From Dipteris shenzhenensis (Eukaryota; Polypodiophyta; Polypodiopsida; Gleicheniales): a DNA stretch of 64,000 nucleotides. Within the stretch, counting starts at the first letter, position 1, and each line of letters opens with the position of its first letter. Shown piece by piece: positions 1 through 11,076 of the stretch. The notes under the pieces were generated by a model that was not told the origin of the DNA, made no database searches, and saw only the letters and a list, made by a program, of their open reading frames with translations. A program made the position numbers and the translations under genes. The stretch lies in NCBI GenBank assembly GCA_047967505.1, contig CM106541.1. One strand, 5' to 3'.

Positions 1-40
1 AGGAGGCGAGGGCACAGAGCAGAGGGTTTACTGTTGCTTT

Positions 41-938
41 GTGGATTTCCACAAGGCATTTGACACCGTTCCGAGAGCCCACCTCATACGACGCCTACAA
101 GATTTGGGTTACGACTCGGAGATCATTTGGGCTGTCATGGCACTTTATGAGCAAGTTTCAGGCAGAGTCCAAACAGGATCTGGATGGACAGACGAGATCA
201 TGAGTACTATCGGGGTCAACAAGGGTGCCCATTATCACCTACCTTGTTTGGCCTCTACATCGACGACTGATGCAGGCATAGGATGGGGTAGGCTGCTCTC
301 TCGCGGGCACGCTGATCCGGATATTACTTTATGCAGATGACGTGGCTCTCTTGTCTTCCTTAGCAGAGGGGCTCCAGAGACACCTGGATGCACTACAATT
401 CTTTTGTGAGTCTCATGATTTGAAGGTCAACTTGGGTAAAACCAAGGTTATGATCTTCAATACATCTCGAGTCGTCATGCGCGATGAACATTTCACATTT
501 AATGGGTCCCCTGTTGAGGTAGTTTCATCACACACTTATCGCGGGGTCGTCTTTTCCGAACCCACCTTCACCATGAGACCCACAATGCAGGCGCGCTTGA
601 GCAAAGGATATGCTTCATTGGCTAGACTAGAGAGACAGTGCTTCCGCTCTCATTTTCAGGATCCACAGACCAAAGGGTTGCTTTTTGACTCCTTGGTCCG
701 CCCTACAGGGATGTATGGCAGCCCATGCTGGGGGCCAAATTTGTCGGATACAGAGTGGGCCAGGGTGGAGCGGCTACAGGTTCTCATGTTATCACGGATG
801 ATCCGTGGTAAGCCACTTGTCCCTCACCAGATCATTCGGGTAGAGTTTGGGTACCCCATTACAGCTAGATGCTGCATTTTAGGTCTTTACATATATGCAC
901 CGAGTCAGGGAGTATGGGGATTACACATCCAGGCGTAG
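41..938 (+). pseudogene. LINE reverse transcriptase fragment (copy 1)
   Basis: Two adjacent frames encode an RT palm. The first starts in the DFHKAFDTVP motif, and its STIGV block should lead into QGCPLSP but is damaged near 220-250. The frame then changes, and the catalytic ADD motif is readable at about 335-342 followed by VALLSS. Further on come the VNLGKTKVMIFN block and the thumb region. Copy 2 has the same segment in one frame (4611-5369), which shows that the break here is a frameshift with a small deletion. Not functional. Confidence 0.9.
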
Positions 939-1027
939 CATTGTCCTCTTCTATGGCTAGCACTGTCCTCTTCTATGGCACTTGCAGCAAGCGGAGATCA
1001 GAGGTGTTGGTATGAACGCACAGAGAG

Positions 1028-1711
1028 ATGGTTTGCAGGACTAGGGCTCCACATGACAAACTACCTCCTTTCCAGTACAGCATGGATGCTCCTTTCTCTC
1101 CCCTCCTATCACACGAGGTCAACCAGGTTATCCGTGAAAATGTACTACAGCTACACACATTCCAGAGTTGGTTGAACCCGAGTGATCTTCCAGTGAAGCT
1201 GGGCTTCTACAGAGATCACTTCCTACATATCACAGCGGAGGGTTTCATTGATCCACCAGGATACACGAAAATTCACCTACCCCACTCGCTGAGGATCTCC
1301 CTTGGGCAGTTTCAGGTCTCTTCACACAAACTTCGTATCGAGAGCGGCCAAGCAGAGCAGTTACCCACGGAGAGGCGCATATGCACACTGTGTGACATGC
1401 AGGAGGTTGAGACAGAGGAGCATTTCATCATCAACTGTCATGTTTACTATGAGATCCGAGGGCATTTCTACTACCTCTTCAGAGATAGTTATGGGATGTT
1501 GGCCCGTGTCCTCTCCTACCCAAACCAGCAATACTTGGCTGGTTTCATTCATGAGATGATCAGACACCACGATAGGATACTTCGAGCACGGAGACATGAG
1601 CAGACTTCTCCCTCGACTGATACCTCTCAGAACTCTATCACGGAGTTCTTTCAGCCAGATCACATCCCCACGAGGCGAGACCTCGACATGACCGTGACCC
1701 GGAGCCTGTGA
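1028..1711 (+). pseudogene. LINE C-terminal domain with Cys/His motif (copy 1)
   Basis: This ORF continues the LINE polyprotein after a frameshift near 940-1030. It carries the conserved segment LPPFQYSMDAP, then CTLCDMQEVETEEHF and a following Cys, giving a C-x2-C...H-x4-C arrangement. Such a motif is common at the C-terminus of LINE polyproteins and presumably binds RNA or DNA. The matching region of copy 2 is at 5780-6508. Confidence 0.8.
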
Positions 1712-1722
1712 CCCGACAACTT

Positions 1723-2240
1723 AAACAGAGGGTTCACTCACAGATCACACTTGGGGACATCCCCTCCTTGTTTAGGATCGGAGCCCGGACAATGGGGGTC
1801 ACAGTAGCCTTGGTTAGACGCAGAGCTACAACCAAGAGATGTACCAGGACTGCAACCTTGAGGGAGCAACAACGTTCTATTGCTGACCTCATGCCTCCAC
1901 TTCCACAGCCACATCCATCTTGATGTCATGTTGATGACGATGATGATGGTTGCTCAAGCGGAGGGTTGACTCAGCTCAAGCGAAGGGTTGACCCAGCTCA
2001 AACAGAGGGTTGACTCACAGATCACACTTGGGGACATCCCCTCCTTGTTTAGGGTCGGAGCTTGAACGACGGGGGTCACAGTGGCCTTGGTTAGATGTAG
2101 AGCTACGACCAAGAGACGTACCAGGACTGCACCCTTGAGGGGGCAACAACGTTCTATTGCTGACCTCATGCCTCCACTTCCACAGCCTCATCCATCTTGA
2201 TTTCTTGTTGATGACGATGATGATGGTTATGATGATGCTG
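1723..2240 (+). repeat. 277-bp tandem duplication in the LINE 3' region
   Basis: The block starting AAACAGAGGGTT with CACAGATCACACTTGGGGAC at 1738 reappears 277 bp later (2000 onward) with few substitutions. Both copies end in the GATGATGATGGT stretch. A short GGGTTGAC repeat lies between them. Copies 2 and 3 have this block once, so the duplication is private to copy 1. Confidence 0.85.
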
Positions 2241-2420
2241 AGATTGATATATATAGTCAGGATATGACTATGTTGTACTTAGGACTTAATACTACCATTT
2301 TGCATTTTTTGCATTCTGCATTGGTGTGGATGCTCGTTTAGTAGCTCCACTACCACAGCTCATTGTATCAGGTTTTTCACAATCTCATAGACCCATCGGT
2401 CTTCCAAAGACTTTAATAAA

Positions 2421-2423
<3 letters not shown>

Positions 2424-2467
<44 letters not shown>
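2424..2467 (+). repeat. (CT)n tail of LINE copy 1
   Basis: A pure CT dinucleotide run directly follows TTTAATAAACTTT, in the position where other LINEs carry poly(A). The same tail position is seen at 6770-6796 and 14996-15026. Confidence 0.95.
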
Positions 2468-2471
<4 letters not shown>

Positions 2472-2715
2472 TCCCTCCCGCTGTTGCTCCCCCTCCCGCT
2501 ACCCTCCCGCTGCTGCTCCCCCTCCCACTACCCTCCCTCCCGCTGCTACCCTCCCTCCCGCTCGACGCCCCCTCGCCGCCCCCTCCCTACCGCTACCCTC
2601 CCTCCCGCTGCTGTCCCCCCTCGCCGCTCTCCCTCAACGCCCCCTCGCCGCCCCCTCGCTCGACGCCCCCTCGCTCGACGCCCCCTCGCCGCCCCCCCTC
2701 GCCGCCCAGCAGACT
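2468..2715 (+). repeat. C/T-rich degenerate minisatellite before LINE copy 2
   Basis: About 250 bp consist of units such as CCCTCCCGCTGCTG, then CGCCCCCTCGCCGC and GCTCGACGCCCCCT. The + strand is nearly free of A. Proline-rich ORFs through it are composition artefacts. It sits between the CT tail of copy 1 and the endonuclease of copy 2, where ORF1 would be expected. Confidence 0.8.
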
Positions 2716-2734
2716 CCCCCCCAAATAGGGAGAC

Positions 2735-3853
2735 ATGGTCTATGAGACTCAGACTCAGCACACAGTACCTTTGGCATGCACCGTATGGAACTGTAATGGT
2801 ACCCTCTGGTCTAACCCTGGGAACTTCTCAGAGTCATACACTAGACGCGACATCGCTTTCTATATAGAGACACATGAGAGCCCCGAGCGCCCTCTCCCCT
2901 TGGTCAGTGGCTATACCTGGGAGTCAGTATTCCGTGAGGAGACCAGACATACTGGGGCGGTTCGAGGGTCAGGCGGAGTTGCAATACTCCTTCGCTCAGC
3001 GCTCACGAGCTTGACATCCGTGGTTAGACGGGATGCCCATGCCCGTTACCTATGGCTCCAATTCCGACGCCCCTCCACACGCGACCTCTTTATTGCAGTC
3101 TACTATTTTCCTCCTGAGGCGTCACATTTCGCACGGATGCTTCGCGAGGATACGGGGGTATCCCCCTATCTAGATCTCTACTCAGACATTGTGGAGTTCT
3201 CCAGACGCGGAGAGGTCCTCCTAGTTGGGGATTTCAACGCAAGGACAGGTGCACGTCAGACATCACTCCTGGATTTCCACTCAGATCCGGTCCTATTACC
3301 TGAGATGGACACAGAGGACTCGGGCTTCCCTCGCTCCTCGGCTGACAGTCGCGCTCCCGTTACTGGGTATGGGCAGGCTCTTTTGGACCTTGGACGTATA
3401 CATGATCTGGTCATCTACAATGGACTAGATCGGTGGCCTGCCTCCTCTGGTTTCATATGTTTCCCACATGGCGGAGGAGCCAGTGTCGTCGACTATATTC
3501 TGGGATCTCCTGCTTTAGCCCCACAGATCACTGACTTCCGCACTGCACCCTTACCCCCAGGAGCCGATCACACTTACCTTTTCTTTCATATACTTGCATC
3601 CCGAGCTCCTCCCAGCCACACCCCGCACTATACTACCTATCATGATATACACTTCGATCATAACCTCTCACCTGATTACTCAGCCCACCTAGCCTCCCTC
3701 CTCAGACACATAGGCACCATACCCTCTCTAGATCACCGAGCCACCCTTATCACCCACTCCCTTCACAATGCAGCCCGCCACATCTTTCCTTCCACTGCCC
3801 GGTCCACCCGCCCTCCACCCGTTTGGCTCTACCCCTTGCAACAGATGGTATGA
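2735..3853 (+). pseudogene. LINE APE-type endonuclease (copy 2)
   Basis: This 372-codon frame carries the landmarks of an APE-like endonuclease, which nicks target DNA to prime reverse transcription. They are WNCNG (residues 18-22), ETHE, then VYYFPP, VGDFNARTG, VVDYILGS and a GADH near the end, giving the N, E, D/N, D and H catalytic positions. It opens just after TAGGGAGACATGG, and copy 3 shares TAGGGAGxC at the same place. The last residues are out of frame: CNRWYDDECK, which joins the endonuclease to RT, is read in another frame from 3768. Confidence 0.9.
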
Positions 3854-5749
3854 TGACGAGTGCAAAGCATTACGCCGCACACTCCGACTCACAACCCAGC
3901 GAAACGCTAGGGCCAACCCACGTCTCACCAGGGATTATCGTCGACTAGTCCATCGCAAGAAGCTAGCCTTCCTGCGCCAGAATGAGGATACGCTACTGAA
4001 CATTCTGTTTAGTAGCAACTCCAAGGATTTCTGGAGGAAATTCCTAGAAAGCCGATCCCCCTCCCCCCTCGCGGACACTTCCCTCTGGCACACCTACGCA
4101 CGCACACTCTATGATATCCCTGATCAGCCTCCTCCCGACCTCTCAGCCACCCCCTGCCCCAATTCTTGTATCCTCTTCACAACCCAGGGAGTCACCCACG
4201 CAGCACATAAGCTTCATAACGGTCGAGCTAAGGATCATGAGGGCCTATGCACAGAGTTTGTTGCCTATGGCATCAAAACTCTAGCCCCCATCCTGGCAAC
4301 GCTATTCAATGAAGCTCTCTGTCACGGGTTCCCCAGAGCCTGGACCCTGAACACTATCACACCCATCCACAAAGCAGGAGATCCCATGGATCGAGGGAAT
4401 TACAGGACCATCATGGTTGGACATGTTATGTCCAAGATCTATGCATCAGTGTTAGATGGCGAGGTCAGTGCTTGCGCAGAGATACAGGGGCTCAGGGCAT
4501 CCGGATAGGCCGGCTTCAGGACGGATCACTCGACTTACGATCACATTTTTACACTTAGAGGGATCATTGAGGAGGCCAGACACAGGAGACAGAGAGTATA
4601 TTGTTGCTTTGTGGATTTCCGCAAGGCATTCGACACCATTCCCCATGCCCGACTCATCAGACGTCTGCAGGAGTTAGGCTACGACTCGGCGATTATCTGG
4701 GCAGTAGTAGCTCTCTATGAGCGGGTGACGGGGCAGGTCAGGATTGGCACCAACTGGACCCTAGAGATCACGAGCACTATCGGAGTCAAACAAGGATGTC
4801 CCTTGTCACCGACTCTATTTGGCCTCTACATCGACGAGCTCGAGACCACCATCAGGACACTCAGAGGTGCAGGCTGCTCTCTTGCGGAGACTGCCATCCA
4901 GATTCTCCTATACGCAGACGATGTAGTACTACTATCCTCTTCTGCTACTGGTCTTCAGCGACACTTGGATGGACTTCAGGCCTTCTGTGATACACATGAC
5001 TTGAAGGTCAACCTTGGGAAAACCAAGGTGATGATCTTCAACACTTCCAGACCCGCTATGCACCGAGAGCAGTTCCTCTTCACCGGCGACCCTGTTGAGA
5101 TAGTTGACTCCTACACATACTTGGGCGTTGTCTTCTCAGGCTCGACCTTCACGATGCGCCCGGCCATGCAGGCCAGGATCAGCCGGGGATACGCCGCTCT
5201 TGCCACACTGGAGCGACAGTGCTACCACTCCCACTTCCAAGACCCGCGGACCAAGTCTCTCCTTTTTTATTCTTTGGTCCACCCAGCAGGCATGTATGGT
5301 AGCCCTTGGTGGGGAGTCGACCTTTCAGACACAGAGTGGGCTCGAGTTGAGCACCTGTGCAGATACTGATGTTTGCTCGGATGATCCGTAGCAAACCATC
5401 GATACCACACCAGATCATTCTAGCAGAGTTCGGCGCCTCACCCCTACAGCTTGATGCCGCTTTTCAGGCTATCACCTACCTCCACAGAGTCGGGGATTTT
5501 GGCTCCTCCGCTGACGGTCGCCTCCGCCTACCTTGGTTAGCCCTATCCTCCTCTATGACCTTATCTGTTGATGGGGACCAGCGATGCTGGTATAGTCGTC
5601 TTTCCAGTTGGTTCACCCGACTGGGCCTCGACTTAGACCGATTGCCTCCTTTTCAGTACAGCCTCGATGCTCCACCATCTCCTCTCTCCCCCAATGACCA
5701 AGAGGTCAACCCGCTCATTCGGGCGGATCTGCTCCAGCTCCACACCTAG
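3768..5749 (+). pseudogene. LINE reverse transcriptase (copy 2)
   Basis: RT is read in one frame from 3768 to 5369 with a single TAG at 4506-4508, then in a second frame from 5357 to the TAG at 5747. Visible blocks are the HNGRAKDHEGL region, the NYRTIMVGHVMSKIYA motif and VDFRKAFDTIP (about 4612-4644). After these come IGVKQGCPLSPTLFGLYIDE, the catalytic YADD at 4911-4922, VNLGKTKVMIFN and YTYLGVVFSG. All core RT motifs are present, so the coding capacity was lost recently relative to copies 1 and 3. Confidence 0.92.
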
Positions 5750-5779
5750 CGAACATGGTTTCTTCACTCCGAGCTTCCT

Positions 5780-6508
5780 GTGAAGCTCGACTTCTACCGC
5801 CGACACTGCCTCCAGATCTCACAAGAGGGCTTCATCACACCTCCGGGTTACACACAACTTCATCTACCACATGCGCTCCGGATCTCCCTCGGTCAGTTTA
5901 GGGTCTCGTCACACCGATTACGGATCGAGAGTGGATGCACAGAGGGTATCCCACGAGAGGACCGCCTTTGCCCACTTTGCGACTTACAGGAGATCGAGTC
6001 GGAGGAGCATTTTGCTTTCAGATGTCCTATCTATTATGCCATTCGAGGCCGATACCACTGCCTCTTCCGCAACGGATTCGGCTCCCTCCCACACATGCTA
6101 CAATTCCCGGATCAGCGGTGCCTAGCCGCTTTCTTACATGAGATGACCCGCCATCGAGATACTTCTCTCCGAGCACGGCGACACGAGCAGCACACACAGC
6201 GTGAGGACACCCAGCGGCCTATCACTGACTTCTTTCAGTCACAGGATACCTCTTCTCAGTCTAGCCGACGACGCAGACATGAGCGAGAGCCAGAGCCACG
6301 ACAGCTGCGTCAGCGGACAGACTCACACATCCAGGTCCATGACATCTCGTCTCTGCTCTCGGCCCGCCCCACTGGGGTTACCGTTGCCCTCATCCACAGG
6401 GCCACCCGCCGCCCCCGACGACCGAGCTCGACTAGGCCACGTGACGTCAGAGGCCAATCATCTATCGCAGGGTTTTTTCCGACTTCCCATTTGATGGCCC
6501 CTCTATGA
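5780..6508 (+). pseudogene. LINE C-terminal Cys/His domain (copy 2)
   Basis: This continues RT in the same frame after the TAG at 5747. It contains LRISLGQFRVSSHRLRIESG, then CPLCDLQEIESEEHF and a following RCP, giving C-x2-C...H-x4-C. A basic, Arg-rich tail follows (about 6240-6430). The Cys/His motif resembles those at the ends of other LINE polyproteins. The function is presumed nucleic-acid binding. Confidence 0.8.
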
Positions 6509-6796
6509 TTGGTCTCTGACGATCACCACCTGCACATGTATACTGTATCTCTCCCCTCTGCCCCATTTTTTTGTGCCCCCCCCTTCTTTCTTTGTATCAT
6601 CTGAGGTAGACACATATTTTTTGTATCAGGACTAGACACATAGTCCTTCATAACCTCTTTTTTGTAGAAACGGTTGGTTGGCCCGTTTTGAGACCACCAC
6701 CGTTATGCTCATTGTATCAGTTATCTTTAGTCTCATAGACCTTCACGGTCTCCCAAAGACTTTAATAAACTTTCTTTCTTTCTTTCTTTCTCTCTC
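6509..6796 (+). other. 3' UTR and (CTTT)n/(CT)n tail of LINE copy 2
   Basis: Non-coding tail. CTCATAGACCTTCACGGTCT and then TTTAATAAACTTTC match the ends of copies 1 and 3. The terminal microsatellite is CTTT units changing to CT, unlike the pure CT of the other copies. Confidence 0.85.
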
Positions 6797-6949
6797 AAAT
6801 ACGCTGTTACATCCTACAGGTGACAAGTGGTAGCCTACATTTTTCCCAAGACAGGTGGCAAGTGACAGTCTACATTTTTCCCAAGACACCACATTTCGGA
6901 TGTTTCGCCGAAACGTTTCGAGACGTTTTGGTGCCCTGAAACACGTTTT

Positions 6950-7503
6950 TTGGTTGCACTGCCTGTAGGTACTATATCGACGACTATAGAGGCTCAGATT
7001 ACCACTATGCAGTCTGCAATGGCAAAGATGACCAAGTGGGTAGATGTGGCAAAGTGGGAACCTGTAAAGGCAACTATTTCGGCCACCCTCTTGGAGCAGC
7101 AACAGAGGGCCAATAAGGCCCTCAACATCAAAGTCGCAGTATTCCCCGCACAAATACCATTCCCGTGGGTGACACGATCACCTTTGTGACCCCCATTTTG
7201 GGGGTCTTAGAGCATGGGATCGAGGGGGCCTAGCGAGTAGGGAGAGATCCCAACCGAGAGTAGCCCCTTGTCATACGCTTCTGGGACACCCACGCACGAT
7301 TGGCAGCACGTCGACGTAGACAGACCTTGCGTGATCACCCTACGATATCCATGGATGAGGACCTGACACCTTTACAGGTCGAGGAGAGGCATGTTCTCTT
7401 ACAACAGCGGGATGTGGCCTGCAAGGAGGGAAAGTGGGTTGTGGTTAGAGACGGCCGACTTATGATAGGCCCCCATAGGGCACCCACCCACTCTTCTACA
7501 TAG
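6950..7503 (+). pseudogene. LINE ORF1-like protein remnant
   Basis: The first frame (6950-7140) reads a heptad-like stretch: EAQITTMQSAMAKM, then LLEQQQRANKALNIKV. After a frameshift near 7140 it continues with IPVGDTITFV, VIRFWDTHA, then MDEDLTPLQ and EGKWVVVRDGRLMI up to the stop at 7501-7503. A coiled coil followed by this type of block is the layout of L1-type ORF1 RNA-binding proteins. The endonuclease begins immediately after the stop. Premature stops lie near 7190-7250. Identification rests on layout and short motifs. Confidence 0.6.
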
Positions 7504-7509
7504 GGAGGC

Positions 7510-8580
7510 GGGGTCTATGAAACCTAGGATACATAGTCCCTTTCATGCACCACCTCGAACTGCAATGGTATCTTGTGGTCTGATCTAGGAAACTTCTCAG
7601 AATCCTTTACAAGACGAGACATAGTCTTTTACACAGAGACACACTAGAGCCCAAAGCGCCCACTACCAATTGTCAGCAGATACACATGGGAGTCAGCGTT
7701 CAGAGAGGAGACGAGGGAGATACACAGAGTACAAGGATCTGGAGGAGTGGCGGCGCTCTACAGATCCTCTCTCATTGGGACCATCTTGATCAAGAGAAGA
7801 GATGCACGCTCTAGATTCACGTGGGTCCGAATCCGACGCACAGAGAGCCGGGATCTCTTCATAGCAGTTCCCACCTAAGACATTTCACTTTGCCAGGGAT
7901 ACATGTGAGGAGCGTGAGACGTCTCCATATGTATCTCTCTATCTAGACATTCTGGATTTCTCGAGTCGCAAGGAGTCGTCCTTGTTTGGGACTTCAATGC
8001 AAGGACGAGGAAACTTCATGTACCGCTTCTAGACTTCCGGGATGATTCCATACTGCTACCAAACATTGACCTTGATGAGGTAGGGATGACACAAGTATCT
8101 GCTGACAGACAAGGGCCATTCACATCATACGGGCATGCACTTTTGGACCTAAGTAAGGTATATGACCTCATCATGTATAATGGTCTTGAGCTATGGACCT
8201 CCTCAGGTGGCTTCACTTGTTTCCAACACGGAGGGGGCTCTAGCGTAGTTGACAACATCATGGGATCTCTTGCCTTCAGATCTCGCATTATTGACTTCTC
8301 CGTTTCACCACTCCCCCCTGGGGCAAACCACACTTCCCTCTTCTTCAACATCTCTATCCCCCGCCCCACAGCACCACACACACTGCCGACCACACACACC
8401 ACTTATCATGACATACATTTTGATCACGATCTATCACCCGCTTACTCTGCACGGCTATACACATTACTCAAATACATTGACCACATACCCCTACTAGAGG
8501 ACCGCGCCGTGCTCACTCCACGAGGCTGCCCTATTTGCCTTTCCGTACACCACATTACCTCCTGGTTTTGTGCCCTGCAA
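7510..8580 (+). pseudogene. LINE endonuclease remnant (copy 3)
   Basis: This follows the copy 2 endonuclease through several frames: TSNCNG near 7555, FYTETH (followed by a stop), DFNARTR near 7990-8010, then VVDNIMGS and GANHTSLFF in the frame 8086-8583. The DYI position has become DN, so a catalytic Asp context is altered. Frameshifts near 7880, 7990 and 8080 break it. Confidence 0.75.
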
Positions 8581-8589
8581 TAGTTGGTA

Positions 8590-9226
8590 CGATGAGGAGT
8601 GTAAGGTTTTTCGCTGACAACTCCGACACGAGGCCAAATATAGCCTTCCGAGCGAACCTAACACGATACGTGAGTATCGTCGTCTAGTACGTCGAAAGAA
8701 ACATGCATTTGTCCACCAAAATGAGGAGGAACTACTAAACACTCGCAACTCCAAAGATTTTTGGTGCAAGTTCCTTGAGGGAAAGTCACCCTTACCCATC
8801 ACTTAAACTCAAGTCTGCACACCTACGTACGTAGATTGTATGACATTCCCAACCAGCCAGCCTCGGACTTGTCACACTCACTTCGTCCTACCACTTGCAC
8901 TCTTTTCACCAACAGCGGTGTCAATGATGCGACATTGAAGCTTCACAATGGCCGAGCGAAAGATCATGAGGGGCTATGCACTGCGTTTATTGCATATGGG
9001 ATTGCTGTCCTAGCCTCGATCTTAGCAAAGCTTTTCAATGACGCAATTTGCTTTGTCTTCCCACACACGTGGACCCCCTAACACTTTCACACCCATTCAC
9101 AAGGCAGGAGATCCCATGAGGCTGGAAAACTACAGGACCATTATGATTGGGCATGTCATGTCCAAGATGTATGCATCAGTACTCGACATGGAGGTCAGCA
9201 GGTTTGCAGAGATGCAGGGACTTAGG
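8590..9226 (+). pseudogene. LINE RT N-terminal part (copy 3), before the insertion
   Basis: WYDEECK at the start, then YDIPNQPASDL, LHNGRAKDHEGL and YRTIMIGHVMSKMYAS parallel copy 2 at 3845-4490. The frame stops at GLR, exactly at the LTR element junction (target duplication TTAGG at 9222-9226). Confidence 0.85.
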
Positions 9227-10257
9227 TGTTAGAAATGACCCAACAGAGGGTACACACAGCGGAAGACTGATAGTATTGCCCAGGAGCTCACACAGTGTGG
9301 TGTGGGGTGTGGAATCACAAATTTCTTAACTTAATGTGCACAGATGTGCAAGCCAGTAAACAGACAATGCTCAGAGACAAATATAGAAGCAACACTATAT
9401 ATTTCCGTCCGTCCACAAAGTAGGACAGGTTACAATACCAAAAGGTTCTCCTACCAAATGTCAAGCACTTCTAGATCTCTGAGCCTGCGTGCTCCACCTC
9501 AAGCGTATGTAGACTCTCTGTCTAGAGTGTTCTTCTCAACCTTGCTGCCCTGAATATCAGCCTAGGTAGGCAGCCCTGCAAGCTTAGTCTGCAGCTCTTC
9601 CTTCTCTCCTGGTCCTCCGGGAATAGGCTCCAAGAGTAGGTCTCCCGCTGCTCCTGACTGCTTGTCTTTTGCTGCTCCAGAAGATGTTAAATGAGGCCAA
9701 GGGGCCTCTCCTTTTATAGGGCACAAGGCCCTTGAACCAACCGACCTGGTAGGGTTATTTGGGCCGACCAAACTGCCCCCCCCCCCAGTCTGTAAACTGA
9801 CCTGGTTGGGGGCTGTTCTCCAGACCCACATGGCCACATGGCAGCCTGCCATAGGCCCAGGTACTCTGCCCACCTGCTGGCCCTGTTCCAGGCCTGTTAC
9901 AGGCTCCATACAAGGCCTAAAGGCCCTGCCATGTAGGCGCCTTTGACCACTGCAGATCCCGCCTTCAGCCAGGACACCAGCAGCCATGTCCTCCATCCAG
10001 TAAGCCTCCGTACAGCCCCGTACAGTGGGTCCGTACTCTGTTGATGTCATCACGCCCTTCACAGGCCCTGTTGCAGGCCGTACGCCTGCTCTGAAGTTGT
10101 GTCTTGCCAGGCCAGATCTAGGGCTACATGCCCCTGCCATCTCTCCTGCACAAGGTCTCCTTTGTGCTGCCCATGTAGCAGCCTAGTCATGTTGGTCTAC
10201 CTCCCCCATGCTCTCCTCATTTGGGGGCTTACAAATGGGGAGGTGACCTTTTCCACA
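9227..10257 (-). repeat. 3' LTR of the Copia-type element (left side)
   Basis: Read on the minus strand the LTR begins near TGTGGAAAAGG and ends in CATTTCTAACA. Its first dinucleotides have lost one base compared with the TGTTGGAAAGG of the other copies. A TATA-like TATAAAA sits at about 9712-9718 (minus) near the expected transcription start. It is highly similar by eye to 11772-12809. Confidence 0.92.
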
Positions 10258-10268
10258 CCCCCTCTCAC
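10258..10268 (-). other. Polypurine tract
   Basis: On the minus strand GAGAGGGGG directly precedes the 3' LTR. The same purine run occupies the same position in the nested element at 52642-52650. It is the likely plus-strand primer site. Confidence 0.8.
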
Positions 10269-10335
10269 TGACACATCCAGGCCCAATGCCAACACGTCGA
10301 TGATGATGCTCCAATAACTCCCTAGTCGTAGTCCT

Positions 10336-10782
10336 CTAGAACATTTTGATGTCGAAATCCTTTCCTAGCTTTTCATCCAGTGGCTCCTGCTCCACTAGGT
10401 CTGGTTCCGCTTCCGCACACCATCCTGGTACACAGGTCCATCTTTGGTAGCACCTCCTGGCACCACCTCCTTCAGTCACATTCCTGCCTTTGAACTCAAG
10501 CAATCCAGCCATCACGATCTTCCAATTGTCCCCCTCATAATAAGTGAACAACCTAGAGTCTTCCAGGCACCATGCTCTGAGGGTCTGTCTCAACCCGTCC
10601 TTCCTTTGGCAAGGTATGCAACCAATGAATATCTCCAGATAACCTAAACCATGAACTCTCACTAAGCTCTCAAGCAAGTACTCTTCTAGCTTCAGTACTC
10701 TTTGTCCATCACCTTCCAACAGTTTGCGTCCGAGATTTGAAGAAGCACCCAAACTTCCCCTTCTGCCTTCGAAGAAGACCAA
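10336..10782 (-). CDS. Unrecognised accessory ORF of the LTR family
   Basis: This 148-codon frame lies between gag and the 3' LTR, where Copia elements normally end pol. I do not recognise the protein. It is rich in charged residues with recurring Trp, Cys and Tyr: VHGLGYLEIFIGC, then CQRKDGLRQTLRAW, YYEGDNWKIV, RCYQRWTCVPGWC and an acidic C-terminus. A second element (52256-52641) has the same sequence in the same place, including positions beyond this copy's stop. There CGG stands where this copy has TAG at the end, so the ancestral ORF was longer. It could be a captured host fragment or an accessory protein. No signal peptide or membrane segment is seen. Confidence 0.6.
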   Translation of the reverse strand: MVFFEGRRGSLGASSNLGRKLLEGDGQRVLKLEEYLLESLVRVHGLGYLEIFIGCIPCQRKDGLRQTLRAWCLEDSRLFTYYEGDNWKIVMAGLLEFKGRNVTEGGGARRCYQRWTCVPGWCAEAEPDLVEQEPLDEKLGKDFDIKMF

Positions 10783-11076
10783 TTCTCTACAATCTCACAT
10801 TAGCTGAGACAAATGAAGAGCAGAGTCTCCCCACAGCATGCTATAAAGGCTCAAATATAGAACATCAAGTACAGATCAGACCCTCGTACTGCTAGTGTGC
10901 TTGCTCCGAAAGCAAACCATGCACCTGATCGAGGCACCCACCACTAGCTTGTGAAATCCTCTACTGCTGCCTTCTGAAGTACAGCATCCATTTGAACAGA
11001 AGACCCCAGGGCACTCCATGAAATCCACCCTCGTGTCAGTGTCAACAGCCATGCACTTGGTCAAGGCAGTGAGGGA

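Larger units (their letters stand above)
1..2467 (+). mobile_element. LINE copy 1 (3' part; 5' end outside window)
   Basis: This is a non-LTR retrotransposon remnant entering from the left edge. It begins inside the reverse transcriptase (RT) and continues through the thumb and C-terminal Cys/His region. It ends with an untranslated tail containing TTTAATAAAC followed by a CT microsatellite. The same order and tail occur in the two copies downstream, so this is one LINE family in the same orientation. The reading frame is broken by frameshifts and the copy is inactive. The RT motifs are those of an APE-type LINE; the exact clade needs a tree. Confidence 0.9.
2468..6796 (+). mobile_element. 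LINE copy 2 (endonuclease to tail)
   Basis: This is the best preserved copy: endonuclease, RT, thumb, Cys/His C-terminus, UTR and TTTAATAAAC + (CTTT)n/(CT)n tail follow each other on the + strand. It lacks a recognisable ORF1 and starts in the C/T-rich repeat. The lesions I can place are a frameshift between endonuclease and RT (about 3770-3840), an in-frame TAG at 4506-4508, a frameshift near 5357 and a TAG at 5747-5749. The upstream boundary is inferred. Confidence 0.85.

Noticed and set aside
2326-2867. Proline-rich ORFs on the + strand and an Arg/Gly-rich ORF on the minus strand
   Set aside because: They follow from the CT and CCCTCCCGC repeats; no start context, no conservation in the other LINE copies.
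9562-10140. 192-codon ORF in the left LTR
   Set aside because: Lies wholly inside non-coding LTR sequence; the sister LTR at 12108-12613 breaks it into different frames.
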